A stretch of DNA of 64,000 bases, taken from NCBI GenBank assembly GCA_030770425.1, contig JASJFT010000078.1, forward strand, positions 124,001-188,000, written 5' to 3'. Under the pieces are notes generated by a model that was not told where the DNA came from, searched no databases, and was given only the letters and a program-made list of their open reading frames with translations. Every line of letters starts with the position of its first letter. The first letter of the stretch is position 1. The position numbers and the translations under genes were made by a program. Of the stretch, positions 53,121 through 64,000 are shown piece after piece. This DNA comes from Darksidea phi. Its lineage: Eukaryota; Ascomycota; Dothideomycetes; Pleosporales; Lentitheciaceae.

Positions 53121-55061
53121 TTTTTGTGTTGTGGTGGTCTGCCCGAGGTATCTTATTGATGGTGTGATAGTGAGTGATAGTAATGTAGTAATCGATATGA
53201 TTGGTGCAGGGTCAAATATCTTTGTAAGATGACCGCAGCGGCAATCGTTTGTGTGGGATAAATCGGAAATGTTAGTGTAGGTGGAGAAGGAGAGAAGGCA
53301 CCATACCAGCGATTTTATACTGGGCGGCTTTGATGAGTCATGATGGGGCTTACGCCTGGCGTTCTCATGGCTACGCGGTAGGTATTTTCCTGCTCAGAGG
53401 CTTGGCACCGAGATCATGCTCACAACATTGCGCCATGAGGGTTCTAGAGCGGGTATGCTGACCGCACACGAATTGCACTACTATTTCGACTATTCTCGTT
53501 TCACAAAAACTGGGACACGTAGCCGCGGAGGTGGCATCTGACATGACGAAGTACTACTACGAAGATTATTTTCACCGTCGGGAGCCACGCACACGTACGC
53601 AAGTTTCTAACCCTTAGTCAATTTGGCGGCGATTTCCGGCCCGTATAATACGTTTTAGACTATTGATACTGGCGAATATTCAAAGTAGCCCTGAAAAACT
53701 ACTAATGAATCCGGGATTTGCATACCTCCTCAACGTGCAAAACACGTATTTTGCCCTCAATCTCGATGCCTTTCGCTAATCATGCTTAGCTTGACAAATC
53801 TCCCAGTTCGTGGACAACTCGCCGGGAGTCGTTCAGGTATTCAAGAAGCACGGAATTCTGATGGAACTGGAGAGTAGCTGCGGAGGGGATAGGCTGCGCG
53901 AAAAGGTGCAAGACCGGGAAAGAGGCTGTTAGAAAATTGGCTGCTTCGTATTATCCAGGTACGTAGGCAGCTCTTGTATTGAGATTTGAGGCGGTGTTAA
54001 CATGAGTGGGGGTGGCGAGAGTTACGGTGGAGAAAGATAGGTCATTGCCATTTCGAGGATCTGTGAAGACGTTGAGGGGTTGTTGGGCAGGCTATGCGGG
54101 GTGGTTGATATCGAATGAGTAGCAGCCATCGCGTCGTCAAACTCGCGGAATAACCCATAAAGGTGATCGGGGAGGTTGATATACGTGAACACAGTTTCCT
54201 AAAGGCTGTTGTGGAAGTGGCTTTCTGATGTTTCTGACTGGAAAGTGCTTCTTGAAGACCCCTTGCCTAGAAATTTCCTGAATAGGCAATAGGTGTTTTA
54301 AAGACTGTTTTCTCTAGCAAATATTGTAAACTACTTGCCGAGAAACGAGCGCTTGGCCCTCCAATTGGTTGTGTTCGCTAATACAAATACCTGTTACAAC
54401 AGTCAATCCGGTGAATGAAGACATAACCATATCTTCAGATAGATAAACGTCCATAACCTTCAAAGCTACGTGATGCAGAGTATCTTCTTTAGCTCTATGA
54501 TAGTTATCGCTATGTTTCAGCACAGCGTAGTTGTTTAGTAGTGCAGAGCTGTCCATTCTACGAGTACGTATTGAAACAGACGATGCCTGCTTATCCTCTG
54601 CTATTCTTGTCCAGATTTCTGGCAGCTTTTTTTAAGCACAGAAAACTCTACTGAGACTTTAGAAGCACCAAATGTAAGCACATGTCTATGTGGAACCACC
54701 GTTATTCGATACAGGTTGTACTTGGGCAACAACGATACGGAAGCATTTAACCTATGATCTATGCATGAAACAGGTTGTACTGAGAAATAGATTCATAGAG
54801 TAGCAGATGAGGCTACGTTAGATAGTTTTCATACCGGACGGGGGATGATGCGACTCGTGTATTCCCTATTCTCAATCTCAGCGCGAAGAATATAACCTCC
54901 GGCAAGAGAGCTCGCCAATGTCGATTTAGCCGGAGTCAATGGCGCATGTCTACTAGAACCGTGATCATGAAAAGCAACTGCCAAAGCCATGCAACGCTGA
55001 AACACATGCGTGTCTTAGCCTAATACAGCAGCTCTGAACCTCCACCATCTTACTTCAACGT
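53121..55061. other. Long intergenic region without a supported gene
   Basis: About 1.9 kb, AT-richer in 54240-54800. An 80-codon reverse frame at 54556-54314 has no motif. No repeat structure or transposon ends were noticed. Confidence 0.5.
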
Positions 55062-58000
55062 TCAAAGCCTACTCCTTCTATTCTTTGGCCGCCTATCATT
55101 CTCAACCGGCTTCGAAGCTATCGACAGCCCACCGGCAGTCTTCATTCCCAAACCCACACCCTCAGAACCCATCACCATCGTATCCGGCATCTCCGTCCCA
55201 ATATTCCCCGCCGACGCCCCAACAGGAAGCGTACGAGAAAACGGTCGTCTCTCTCTCACCGAAGAATCGGGTGCCTGCTGCAGCACAATTCCCCTCGATG
55301 CAAGCCAATGAGCTCCCAGATTCGCATGATGTTGTATAGTCGACTGGACTGGTGGCTGGAAAATTCCATCAGATATGGTGGAGGCTAGCTCGGTTGGGCT
55401 GCCTTGTCGCTTTCGGGTAACTATGTTGGAATACTCGCTCTGTCTATCTTCCAACTCATGCTCAGATTCAGAGGACGAGAGTTCTGCTACCCATCGTTTA
55501 ACGAGCTTCCTTTCGGCCTTTTGCTGCTTTGAGAGGGACCCTGAGTAATCATTGGGCGGGAAGGATTGTTCCAAATCGAAGCCACGATACGGAGGGCTGC
55601 GCATCAGATTCGGATTCCGCGCGCGGAAGGATGCCGTTAGGCCTAGGTTCTCGCGGTCGATGGGGGAACCGAGCATTCGCATACGTTTTACTCGATGCGT
55701 AAGTTCATTTTGAATTGACGGTTCTTCTGTAGGCCGCGACGGTAAGGTACGCGCATCTGCAATGGCAATTGCTCGCTCTCGTATGGCTGTTTGCAGACGA
55801 GAAATCTGCCGACCGCCTGACGATATTGAAGGTAGCCCTTTCTTGAGTGATAGTGCTCGCAGTCGTCTGTGGGTATCCGGTGCAAGCTTACCTGCAAGAC
55901 CCTTCGGCCTCAGCATCTTCCGCTTGCTTACCTTGGCCCCTTCCTCAACCTGTTCTGCAGTCTTGAACTTGGCCCAGTGTTCCGGCCGCGGATAATCGAA
56001 GAATTGATTAGGTAAGTTTGGCAGAACTTTCATGTCGCCAAAATACGTGGGCAAGAATGGATCCGCCGACTCAATATCCAGCGGAGATATGGGAAGATGA
56101 CTGAATTGATTGCCCGTTCGTGGCACTGATGCAAAGGCAACAAGTCCTTCTCGTGCAAGGACGATGCGGCCAGTAGATATTTGGCTGAAATCAGATGGGT
56201 TCGCTATTGGGTATGATCGCTCGGAGACCGGCATATCTTGTGCGGTGATTCCAAGCGCGTTGGCAAATTTCGACAGCAACGAGAGTGGTACGTAATGCCC
56301 TTGAAGTTTGTTTTCGCCACGAACCTCTGCAAAGTTCTCACACCGAACGTCCTGATCGGTGAGACATGCGTTCAACTGCTTCAAGGTAGCGATACGATGC
56401 AGTTGCGTAGCATTGAACATTCTGGAAGGAATATGATAGTAGATGGCATGCTTTTCTGTGATTAAAATTTCCTTGCCGAGAGCTATACCTACTAACGTTT
56501 CCAGTTGCTTTAGTGTGCTTTCCATTGCAGGAGGAAGATCCCCGTTTCGCGTCAAAGCTGCTCGGAGAGATCCGATCGTCTGCTGGGTTATGAGCGCGCC
56601 ATTCGGAACGATGATGTTTTCGTATTCAAACATGACAGCGTCGCGCCACTTTGGGTATATGTCGCAGCAGACGGCGAGATACTGGGCGAGAGATTGTCCG
56701 TCAATCCCTACCTGCGGTTGAGCATATGCACTCTCCTGAAATGCGCCGGGCTGGAACGGGAACGCCTGGACGACGGTAAAAGTTTGCCAGGGATTCCTGA
56801 AATCACCCTCTAAAGATCGTAATTTATCGCAGATGTTACGAGGTATAAAATCCCACCTCTTGTGGTACAGCGGGTTGGCAAGATCGTCCAAAAACTTGTG
56901 GCCCAGAGTCAAGATCATGGAGTAGTCCTTGGCACCCTCAATATTCTGACTGGATCTCCTCCACTCATGGATTATTTCCTGTAATCTATTTTTCGTTATA
57001 GGGCTGACTTGAAGCTGGCCTGCATTGTGCAGCTGGTTCGTCTTCGCGCGGGACCAGTCCATCTCTTTCTTAGCCAGAACTCTCAAGAGCTTCTTGCCGT
57101 ACTTCGAGTACCGGTCATCACCTTTATCGTCAAAGTAGTGAGCGCAGGTTCGTTGGGCCATGGCATGCTCTTGTTCCGCTTTTTCCGTCCTCCATCGCAT
57201 TTCCTTTTCGTCGACAGCATTAGGTGCCAAGGCTTTTCGTAGCGCCCAGATGCTGCAACAATCCTCAATCAACTCCATAGCTTGTCGGCTATCTTGAATC
57301 ATTGCCGCTCTGGGTATTTCCTCTTCTGGTGGAATAGAATAAGCCGTAGAGTAGTCAACCAGAAGTAGCTTGTCAACACGATCGTCTTGGAGGCGGATGA
57401 GGACGCTATCCCAGTCCACAGAAGCATGGATGATTCGGTGAAAATGCAGGAATTCGAGAGCAGAAAACAATGGACGCAAAATTGCAGCGGCGACTTGAAA
57501 GCGAAGTCCTGGATGCTTCTCTTTCAGACCCACTTGCAGCGCCCCGTATGGAGACATCCCTTGATGGGTGTCTGTGATGATCGCCGGAACACCGTAAAAC
57601 TCTACTGAAGCCTTGTATCGCACAATGGATTGGTGAGTCTAGAGAATTGTTAGGTGGGAGGCAACGGAACCATAGGTAAGGAAAGCTTACCTTCTCTTTG
57701 AAAAACATTAGCATCTCCCTATCTCGCTTCTCGTGCCCACGCGCACCGCGAAACAATTTGACCGTATCCGTCCTACCGTTGAATCGTTGAAGCACTCGAT
57801 AAGACCTGGTCGAGCATGGTTCTACGTCGGTGCTGAATATCCATCGCGAGCGTGCCCAGATTTGCGTGTTTTCTTCGACATCCTGCAAGTCCTCCAATAA
57901 TGGTGCAGCTTCAAAATCAGGCTCCAAGTTGAGAACATGGACAGCCTTCTTAATAAACCATATGTCAATCTGCATCCCGAGCACATCCACACGATTGACC

Positions 58001-58521
58001 TTAGACTCGTCGAGGTAGAGGGCATGCGGAACATTGACTTTTTTCTTCTTGGTTCTCGTTGTGTACTTTTGAAGTGGAACTCCGTTGACTATCGTTACTG
58101 TTTCGGAGGCGGAATCCACTCTCCAACATCCAGCTTCTCGCGCAGGGACTAAGCTGAACTGTTTCTTCGCTACGCTAGTGTGTGGCAAGTAGACGTCGAG
58201 TGCAGCCGTCTGCGTGGTGATTGGAGTCTTCCTAGCTCTACCGAAATCGTACGTTGGCTGACCCACTATCCGATGAAGATAGATGTGACAGCCCACCACT
58301 TCGTCTAATCCTGTTGATGGAATTTCGTCTCTTATCCGTAGTTTTCGGTACACAGTATCGCGGTTAGCAACAAATGCGTCCGAATGATGCAGGGTTACAA
58401 CGGCAATGAGATCGTCCACGGAAACTTGTTTCGGGATCTCGGGGCAACCATCTGGAAGATCGAGCTCATTCTGGGCTCGAGGCTTTGCCATGTCGACGTC
58501 TCTGCGAAGGCTCGGATACAT
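55062..58521 (-). CDS. FHA-domain protein with a pseudokinase-like region
   Basis: Two exons, 58521-57691 and 57638-55062, give 1135 residues; the start could also be the Met at 58491. An FHA-like domain lies at about residues 60-190 (YDFGRARKTPI, KKQFSLVPAREAG, TIVNGVPLQKY; the Arg, Ser and Asn-Gly positions expected for phosphothreonine binding). A protein-kinase-like fold follows. ALEFLHFHRIIHASVDWDSVLI sits where HRDxKPxN should be, and LLLVDYSTAY where DFG should be, so the catalytic Asp and the Asn are absent and activity is unlikely. Then come helical regions shared with a fungal family of such proteins (CCSIWALRKA; ILTLGHKFLDDLANPLYHKRWD), and a long basic, Ser/Pro/Arg-rich tail (from about 830) ending in RRPKNRRSRL, possibly a nuclear signal. 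The function is unknown. Confidence 0.85.
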
Positions 58522-59698
58522 CAACCGTGTTCTTACTGGCGATAAATATATTGCGGAGGAAGAGACACAGGGGGCGTGGTTGAATCTGGGCGGGTCGGAT
58601 CGGGATCTGCATGCCAATAAAGCGTTGAGACTCTGACATAGCGTTCGATTGTTCGATTTGGGGTTTTATAGCGGCCGTACAGCAAAGCGTCGCCTAGCGA
58701 CGCACATCTTAGCATGATCGGTGAACTCTAGGCCACATCCTGACCGAGCTGTGCCGCGGTGTCTTGGAATAGAGTTAGACCGACTCACTCGAGTGATCTT
58801 GCTGCTGTGACGAGGCGTCCTCTGGGATAGCAGCACATCCCTGGGTGTCCCAGATAGCCAGGGAAGATCCCCAGAGTAAATTAGTCAGCACGTAACAAAG
58901 ATTTGACTCGTTGAACTACGGTCCGACAGCATCGCACTTGAATTCTTAAGGGAACAATTAGTGACGAAAGTCTTCGCGTCGTAAGTCACTGGTCGTGTAG
59001 CTGCCCCCTCATAGCAGTTCAACGCCCCACTCGTCCGTTTAGAACGCAACCTATCAGCTCTGCTATACAGACGCATAAGATTTTGTTTAAGCCTTTCAGC
59101 TGATGGCGCAGCGCTGCCATACCGGAATATTGCGTGTGATTTTCGCGCCACCTTGCAACGACCGTCTCTCAAACTCAATGGATTTTTGCTCAAGAGTGTC
59201 AATGAATAGCAAAGGTGCCATATTCAGAACGATTTCCAATGTTAAAAGAGAAGTCAGTACCAAGGCCAGCTTCACGATGATGTGGTCAGAAATTGTTGTG
59301 GCGTTGGCTGTTGCTAGCCATGGATGAGGGTAGGAAGCGTCTTTTCAAAATGCAAGGCCTCTCTAGTAGTAGAAACTTAACCAAATACTAGAGCAAGTCT
59401 GATTACGCGATCATATGCTGGAGAGAGTAGGTAATTAGTTGTTTGATCTGTTTGCTCCTTTGCGATGGAAAAATAAACACGCTAATCTACGAACGGATTA
59501 GCGTTATACGTAACACATTTTCAAGCATTGTCCACGGCATCGTTCTTCCGTTAACGCATAAAACAGCATGCAAGTGTTCAAGCTAAACTCGGGGATAGAT
59601 TGAGAAGCTTCTCATAAACTACGTCAACACTCGCGAGGCAGTTTGTTATCGCAACTTTGGCTCAAAGGGGACAGTGTGAAGCGAGTACAGTAGCGCGC
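58522..59698. other. Intergenic region without a supported gene
   Basis: About 1.2 kb. On the reverse strand near 59330-59100 an open stretch with a hydrophobic segment (VKLALVLTSLLTLEIVLN) has no ATG, no partner exon and no recognised family. It could be a fragment of a lost membrane protein. Confidence 0.45.
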
Positions 59699-61654
59699 CT
59701 ACGCGACCTCTACGGATTGGACGCCGCCACCCTCAACTCCTTTCCGCTCTTTCTCGACCTCCCTAACATTTTTGTGTTCAATTCCAAAGGAGGCAAAAAA
59801 AGCAAGTCCTCCGGCCACTAGCAGAAAGATGAAGACTTCCCGAACCCCGTTCTGATATGCCAGCCTGAGTGTGTGCAACTCTGCCGGAGAACGTGTCAAT
59901 GCTGGCAAGTTGTACGCTCCTGCTTCGATGACAGCAGCCACTGGCATATCTGGGACTTTAGACCTTATGTCCGAGGTCAACTTGCTGAGGAAGATGGTCT
60001 GGAATACGCAGAGACTCAATGCCCCACCGAACTGGAAGGCAAACTGCAGCAGTGCTATTAAAAAATTTGTAAGCGTTTCCCGTTACCATGTCTACCTCGT
60101 TCAGAACAGTCGAGGCAGCAGTATATGGCAGATTGATCGCGCTACCAGTACCGATACCGCAAATGACGAAATACGCTATCCAGCTAGCATGGGCGGTATT
60201 GAAATTGAGAAGCGTAACGAGCCCAGATCTAATCACACTCAATGCCGTACCTCCGATGATGAAAGGTGCCTAGTGATGTCAGTCGTGATCGTATCACACC
60301 GTGCCACTGACTCACGTAGTACCCGAACTTCGAAACCAGTGCTCCCGCCACTACCACGACCATGATCTGTGTCAATGCCAGAGACAGGATCTCCATCCCG
60401 CTTCTCTGCGCGCTGAAACCTTTCACTGCTTGGAAGTACATCGGTATATAAATGCCGTACTACCAGTATTAGCGTCATCTTTGCGTGTCGGTGCAAGGTA
60501 CCCACCGAGAAATTTGGCATTGAGAACAGGAACAAGTACACTGCCCCAGAAGCAATAGACCTTTGCTTGAGTACTGAAAAGGGTATGACCGCTTCATCAC
60601 CCATCTTCCATTCGACGAACAGAAAGAGTGCGAGCAAAGTCCCGGATACGCTGAAGAGGTTGATTATCTTAGGAGAGGCCCAAGGTAGACTCTGACCACC
60701 CCATTGCATTGCCATAAGCAAGCAACACAATGAAATTATTATTAGCAAACTTCCTGCTAAATCGAGCTGGAAGAATATCTGCTTCACGTTGTGCCTAGAC
60801 CGACCCGCCGCTTCGCCGACAGACTCCAGTTTCAGAAAAGCTGCAACTAGAAGTGTAGCGATGGCGCCGAATGGTACGTTACTGCCTATGATCAGTCCCC
60901 AACATCATGCATGGCAAATTTTCTGGGACTCACATCCAGAAGCACCATCTCCAGAGTCCTCTATCGGCCAATGTTCCCCCTAGCACCGGTCCGATACCGA
61001 TACTAACACCAAACGCACTGACGAAGAGACCGAAGTAGAAGGGGCGTTTAGCTAAGGGCACTATCTTCGTTACAATAGCAAACGAACCCTGCATAAGGCC
61101 CGCAGCTCCGCAGCCTGCTACAGCCCTTCCGGCGATGAATACTGGCGAAGAAGGGGCAGCGGCGCACAGTATGGATCCAACTACGAGGCGTCAGGCACAA
61201 CTCCAACATTGATAGGAACAGAGCTCGTACCTTCGAATACACCGATGAAACCAAGGTATAGAAATTTGGTGTCTACAACTTTATACAACTTCCCAAAGGT
61301 TGGTTGCAAAGCCGTCAGTGTCAGCAGATAGCCACTTCCGTTCCAAGTGATCGCGTCAAGTGTGTGGAATTGGGTGGTGATGGCGGGGATTGCAGGACCA
61401 ATGATGGTGGTGTCCAACGCAACGAGGAAAGTGCCTAGGTACAGTGAGCCGATGACAACGATGAGCCACCCGGGCGTCATTTCAGTGCGAGTTTTAGAAC
61501 CATTTTGGTTCTGGTGGCATGTTAAGAATCGATCTAGCCCGGAGGACGTCTCGGGGTAGGTACAAAGAGGATTGTGTGCGGGAGTACAGGAAGAGATGGA
61601 ATGGTGTTGTCGAAGTGCCTTTTCAATGGCTTCATTGAGCTCGTGTTGCTCCAT
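59699..61654 (-). CDS. MFS transporter, DHA2 (14-helix) drug-efflux type, last junction doubtful
   Basis: Exons on the reverse strand are 61654-61231, 61180-60934, 60881-60506, 60459-60316, 60269-60087 and 60043-59699, giving 572 residues as drawn. Motifs: GTFLVALDTTIIGPAIPAI (helix 1), GSGYLLTLTALQPTFGKLY (motif A region), GIGIGPVLGGTLADRGLWRW (motif C type) and FWINVPFGA, created exactly at a splice junction. The first four introns (46-52 bases) are canonical and in phase. The fifth is a problem: the conserved TGNA...LLQFAFQFGG stretch is split by about 19 extra bases (60055-60073) that shift the frame. The 43-base intron I used (60086-60044) restores frame but removes VTGNALLQ. The gene may be damaged. 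It would export drugs or metabolites at the plasma membrane. ATG 61720 is an alternative start. Confidence 0.78.
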
Positions 61655-61988
61655 GATTTGGACGAGATGCATCAGGCAGTGAATAAAGAAGTGAAAGATT
61701 GCTGCACTCTCAGAAGGCATGATTACCGTCTCATCCGAAAACGGACGTATTCATACTCTACCACGGCATGCCAAAGGAACCTACCTATACAACTTTGACC
61801 ATAATTTTGGCTATTCCACTATTTGTGTATCCAAAAGGTTGCACACTCGCTGGGACAATAAGTTGTAATACCCGCTGCACTCGTTACATCCGTGTCCACA
61901 TCCTGTATCCCAGCTTAATTTACTCTATTTTTCCACTTCTTCTCAATTTTGGTATATTGTTATTACTTTTCCTGCAGAATTGTATCTA
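61655..61988. other. Intergenic spacer
   Basis: This is the upstream flank of the transporter and 3' flank of the SDR fusion gene, both on the reverse strand. AT-rich near 61915-61975; no gene. Confidence 0.5.
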
Positions 61989-63791
61989 TCATCTTCCAGC
62001 CCCCGGATCCACGGTTACAGCACCATAGTGTTTCAAAAACCGACCCCAGACAACATGACTTTCCATCTCGCTCACGGCAAGAGGCCACAGTACCCGTCCC
62101 GCGCCATCTTCCCATCCGATTGGTCGTACGCCACCAAACGCTTCCTCGTATTCCGGTGCGGCACTCATGTAACCAGGATCCACCGTATTCATAGCAACTC
62201 GCCTGGACCGCCACGCAACAGCCGCTTCCGTCTCGGTGATCATGTTGAGCGCGGCTTTCGAAATGTTGGTGTGCACATGCTTGCCTTTCTTTATAGCCGA
62301 ACTGGTACGGTCTTCGAAGATACCTTCCCGAGAGGATACATTGATGATGTAGCCTTGTGGTTTGATGAGTAGATTTTGCGGAACTGTGCTGGAAGGGTCG
62401 GAAGGTGTGGAAGATGTGGAAGATGTTGGAGAGTTGGTGCAACCCATAATTGGAAGGAGCTCCCGACATAGGATGAGTGGCACGAACGTGTTGACCGCGT
62501 GGGCCGATATTAAGTCCTCGTAGGGAATTTCGGAGAGCGACTGCACCCAGGATGATTTGGAGTATGGCTCCACTTCTGCTGTTGCAGCACCTTTTGGAAC
62601 ATGAAAGGCTTTCACTGCTCCCGCAATGCCAACATTTCCTTGCACGCCTTCACGGTGAACCGCACTTTTCTTTGTGTCTTCTAGCGTCATCGGCAGCGCT
62701 CCTCCTCTCACCCTTGCTCTGTACGCACCGTCGATCAAGAACTGATGGCTCTTAATTCCCTCCTCTAGCGTCTTTTCTCGCTTCACAGCACCTTCCTCCT
62801 TCTCTACGCTATCTGTCAACGTCTGTGCTGCATTGTTGATCAGCGCATGCAGCTTCGCCTCTCCTCCATCTGCCCACGCTCTCAAACACCGCTTGGTCTC
62901 GTTCACGAGAGCGAACGCATCCGCCGCGCACCTGAAGTCCGCACCTACGATCTTCAACCTCTCTCTCCACTCGGCGGAATCGTTCTCCCCCAAATATCGC
63001 GCTACGGCATCATGCTGATACCGTGTCGTAACGAGCACACGCGCGCCGCAGCGCAGGAGGCGCAACGCAGTATGATAACCGAGGTTTATTCGCGCACCGG
63101 TGACGAGTGCAGTAAAGGTAGGCGGCAAAGAAAACTTTGGTGGCTTTGAAAGCTGGGAGGATGAGAGGTTGAAAGCACCACAAGGGATGCACATGGAAGG
63201 CTGGGAAGGGTGTGGGTTTACAAGGGTGATGCGACATATATAGCACTGACGTTTGCGAGGAATGTGAGGTGGTTTGGGGATATTCGAAGAAATGATTTCG
63301 TCTACGAAGACTTCGTTTTCGAGAGGTGGTTTCGTTGGATCTTCCGAAGCAACTTGCTGCTCGAGGAATGATAGGATAATCTCAGCTGAAGTGTCTCGTT
63401 GAATTGTAGACGCCTCTGCGAGGTTTATTAGTACTTTGAGCGCAATCGAAAGCTCTGATGGGTGTAATGGTTTTTGAGCTACTTCTCTCCCCGGAGTAGC
63501 TCCTCCCATCGTTCTACACATTTGTTCTCGGCTGAGATACCGTTTGATTTTCCTCAGCAGATTCTCGTAAATGACGCTTTTGATGTCATGGCTTAAACCG
63601 GGAATTGGTGCGAGGTGTGCAGCGATGGCTATTTCCTTTCCAGTGTCGTACCCGGATAAGTGCCAAGCTACCCAGCTGCAGGGTTTCCCAGCGTTGATGA
63701 GAGCTTCATCTTCGCGCAGACGTCTTGCGATCTCCTCCTCGGATTTTGTGGCTACAAAGTGTGGCGCGGAGAGCGGCGAGAATAGTGCCAT
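61989..63791 (-). CDS. Zinc-ribbon/short-chain dehydrogenase fusion protein
   Basis: A single exon of 600 residues from ATG 63791 (MALFSPLSAPHF); upstream in-frame codons have no ATG. Residues 1-180 are helical without a known fold. Residues 183-204 form a Cys4 motif, CYIC followed by CIPC after 14 residues, that probably binds zinc. From about 225 an SDR Rossmann fold follows: ALVTGARINLGYHTALRLL (NAD(P)-binding), LHALINNAAQT (NNAG-like), YIINVSSREG (catalytic Ser) and HVHTNISKAALNMI. The catalytic YxxxK is therefore T-x-x-x-K: Lys is kept, Tyr is replaced by Thr. NTVDPGYMS is the usual structural segment after it. A large insertion lies between the NNAG and Ser motifs. Single-exon and intact; the substrate and cofactor are unknown, and it may not be a conventional oxidoreductase. 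Confidence 0.85.
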   Translation of the reverse strand: MALFSPLSAPHFVATKSEEEIARRLREDEALINAGKPCSWVAWHLSGYDTGKEIAIAAHLAPIPGLSHDIKSVIYENLLRKIKRYLSREQMCRTMGGATPGREVAQKPLHPSELSIALKVLINLAEASTIQRDTSAEIILSFLEQQVASEDPTKPPLENEVFVDEIISSNIPKPPHIPRKRQCYICRITLVNPHPSQPSMCIPCGAFNLSSSQLSKPPKFSLPPTFTALVTGARINLGYHTALRLLRCGARVLVTTRYQHDAVARYLGENDSAEWRERLKIVGADFRCAADAFALVNETKRCLRAWADGGEAKLHALINNAAQTLTDSVEKEEGAVKREKTLEEGIKSHQFLIDGAYRARVRGGALPMTLEDTKKSAVHREGVQGNVGIAGAVKAFHVPKGAATAEVEPYSKSSWVQSLSEIPYEDLISAHAVNTFVPLILCRELLPIMGCTNSPTSSTSSTPSDPSSTVPQNLLIKPQGYIINVSSREGIFEDRTSSAIKKGKHVHTNISKAALNMITETEAAVAWRSRRVAMNTVDPGYMSAAPEYEEAFGGVRPIGWEDGAGRVLWPLAVSEMESHVVWGRFLKHYGAVTVDPGAGR

Positions 63792-64000
63792 TGCAACCAG
63801 ACTGGTTTCTAGGCTCTTGGGGAATTGATAAACCAAAGATATTAGGCGCTGTAGTAGCTAAAGGCTTGGTTCAGGCTAGAGAAAGACCCGAGAGTTCCCG
63901 TTGTACATTTATGTTGAAATCAGCACCTGAACATGTGAAAGAGAAATTAATTGATTGAGTGATCGAACAGCAACTAATGCGGAGCACCATATATAGGATG

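Noticed and set aside
59100..59330. A reverse-strand stretch with a membrane-helix-like segment
   Set aside because: There is no start codon, no flanking exon with matching phase and no family recognised. It was kept only as a remark on the intergenic region.

Overview
This window is chromosomal DNA of a filamentous ascomycete (Pezizomycotina; a dothideomycete is my best guess, but the species cannot be read from the sequence). Genes are split by short introns of about 45-90 bases with GT...AG ends and CTAAC/TACTAAC-like branch sites. The gene content (CENP-A, Derlin, ALE1-type MBOAT, CWC27, a CFEM protein, PTH11-like rhodopsin-fold protein, 6-MSA-type polyketide synthase, cellular reverse transcriptase) is fungal. 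Exon coordinates were worked out by hand from splice sites, phase and family similarity; no transcript was available.

Layout. 0-3 kb: conserved housekeeping genes, a partial CWC27-type cyclophilin and an ALE1-type lysophospholipid acyltransferase, divergently placed. 3-8 kb: F-box/leucine-rich-repeat loci, one intact with a Lys-Pro-Thr repeat, flanked by two decayed paralogues. 8-12 kb: secreted S1/P1 nuclease, Derlin (ERAD) and centromeric histone CENP-A. 13.8-18.3 kb: secreted GMC oxidoreductase and a PTH11-like seven-helix membrane protein. 18.8-29 kb: another intact F-box gene, two broken F-box loci, a small Cys/Arg-rich reading frame and a secreted, probably GPI-anchored S10 carboxypeptidase. 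30.5-37.3 kb: a 6-methylsalicylate-type partially reducing polyketide synthase followed by a dead DHA2 drug transporter. 37.7-41.9 kb: a broken and an intact F-box paralogue in tandem. 43-48 kb: a tiny CFEM secreted protein, a CYS-3/MetR-like bZIP factor and a J-domain protein. 48.9-53.1 kb: a small SHDQGW-motif protein, then an intact cellular reverse transcriptase gene (rvt), then a small helical protein. 55-63.8 kb: an FHA-pseudokinase protein, a DHA2 transporter with a doubtful last junction, and a zinc-ribbon/SDR fusion with an altered catalytic tyrosine.

No operon logic applies. The functional themes are (i) a scattered F-box family undergoing birth and decay, with about nine loci in 64 kb and at least five degraded; (ii) a single-gene polyketide locus that seems to have lost its transporter; (iii) secreted proteins (S1/P1, GMC, S10, CFEM) suited to life on a host or organic matter; and (iv) the rvt gene, a non-mobile cellular reverse transcriptase of unknown biological role, which is the most interesting item here. 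Large intergenic stretches (12.0-13.8, 15.9-17.0, 45.3-46.9, 53.1-55.0, 58.5-59.7 kb) contain no gene I can support. No tRNA, rRNA, CRISPR or intact transposon was recognised.
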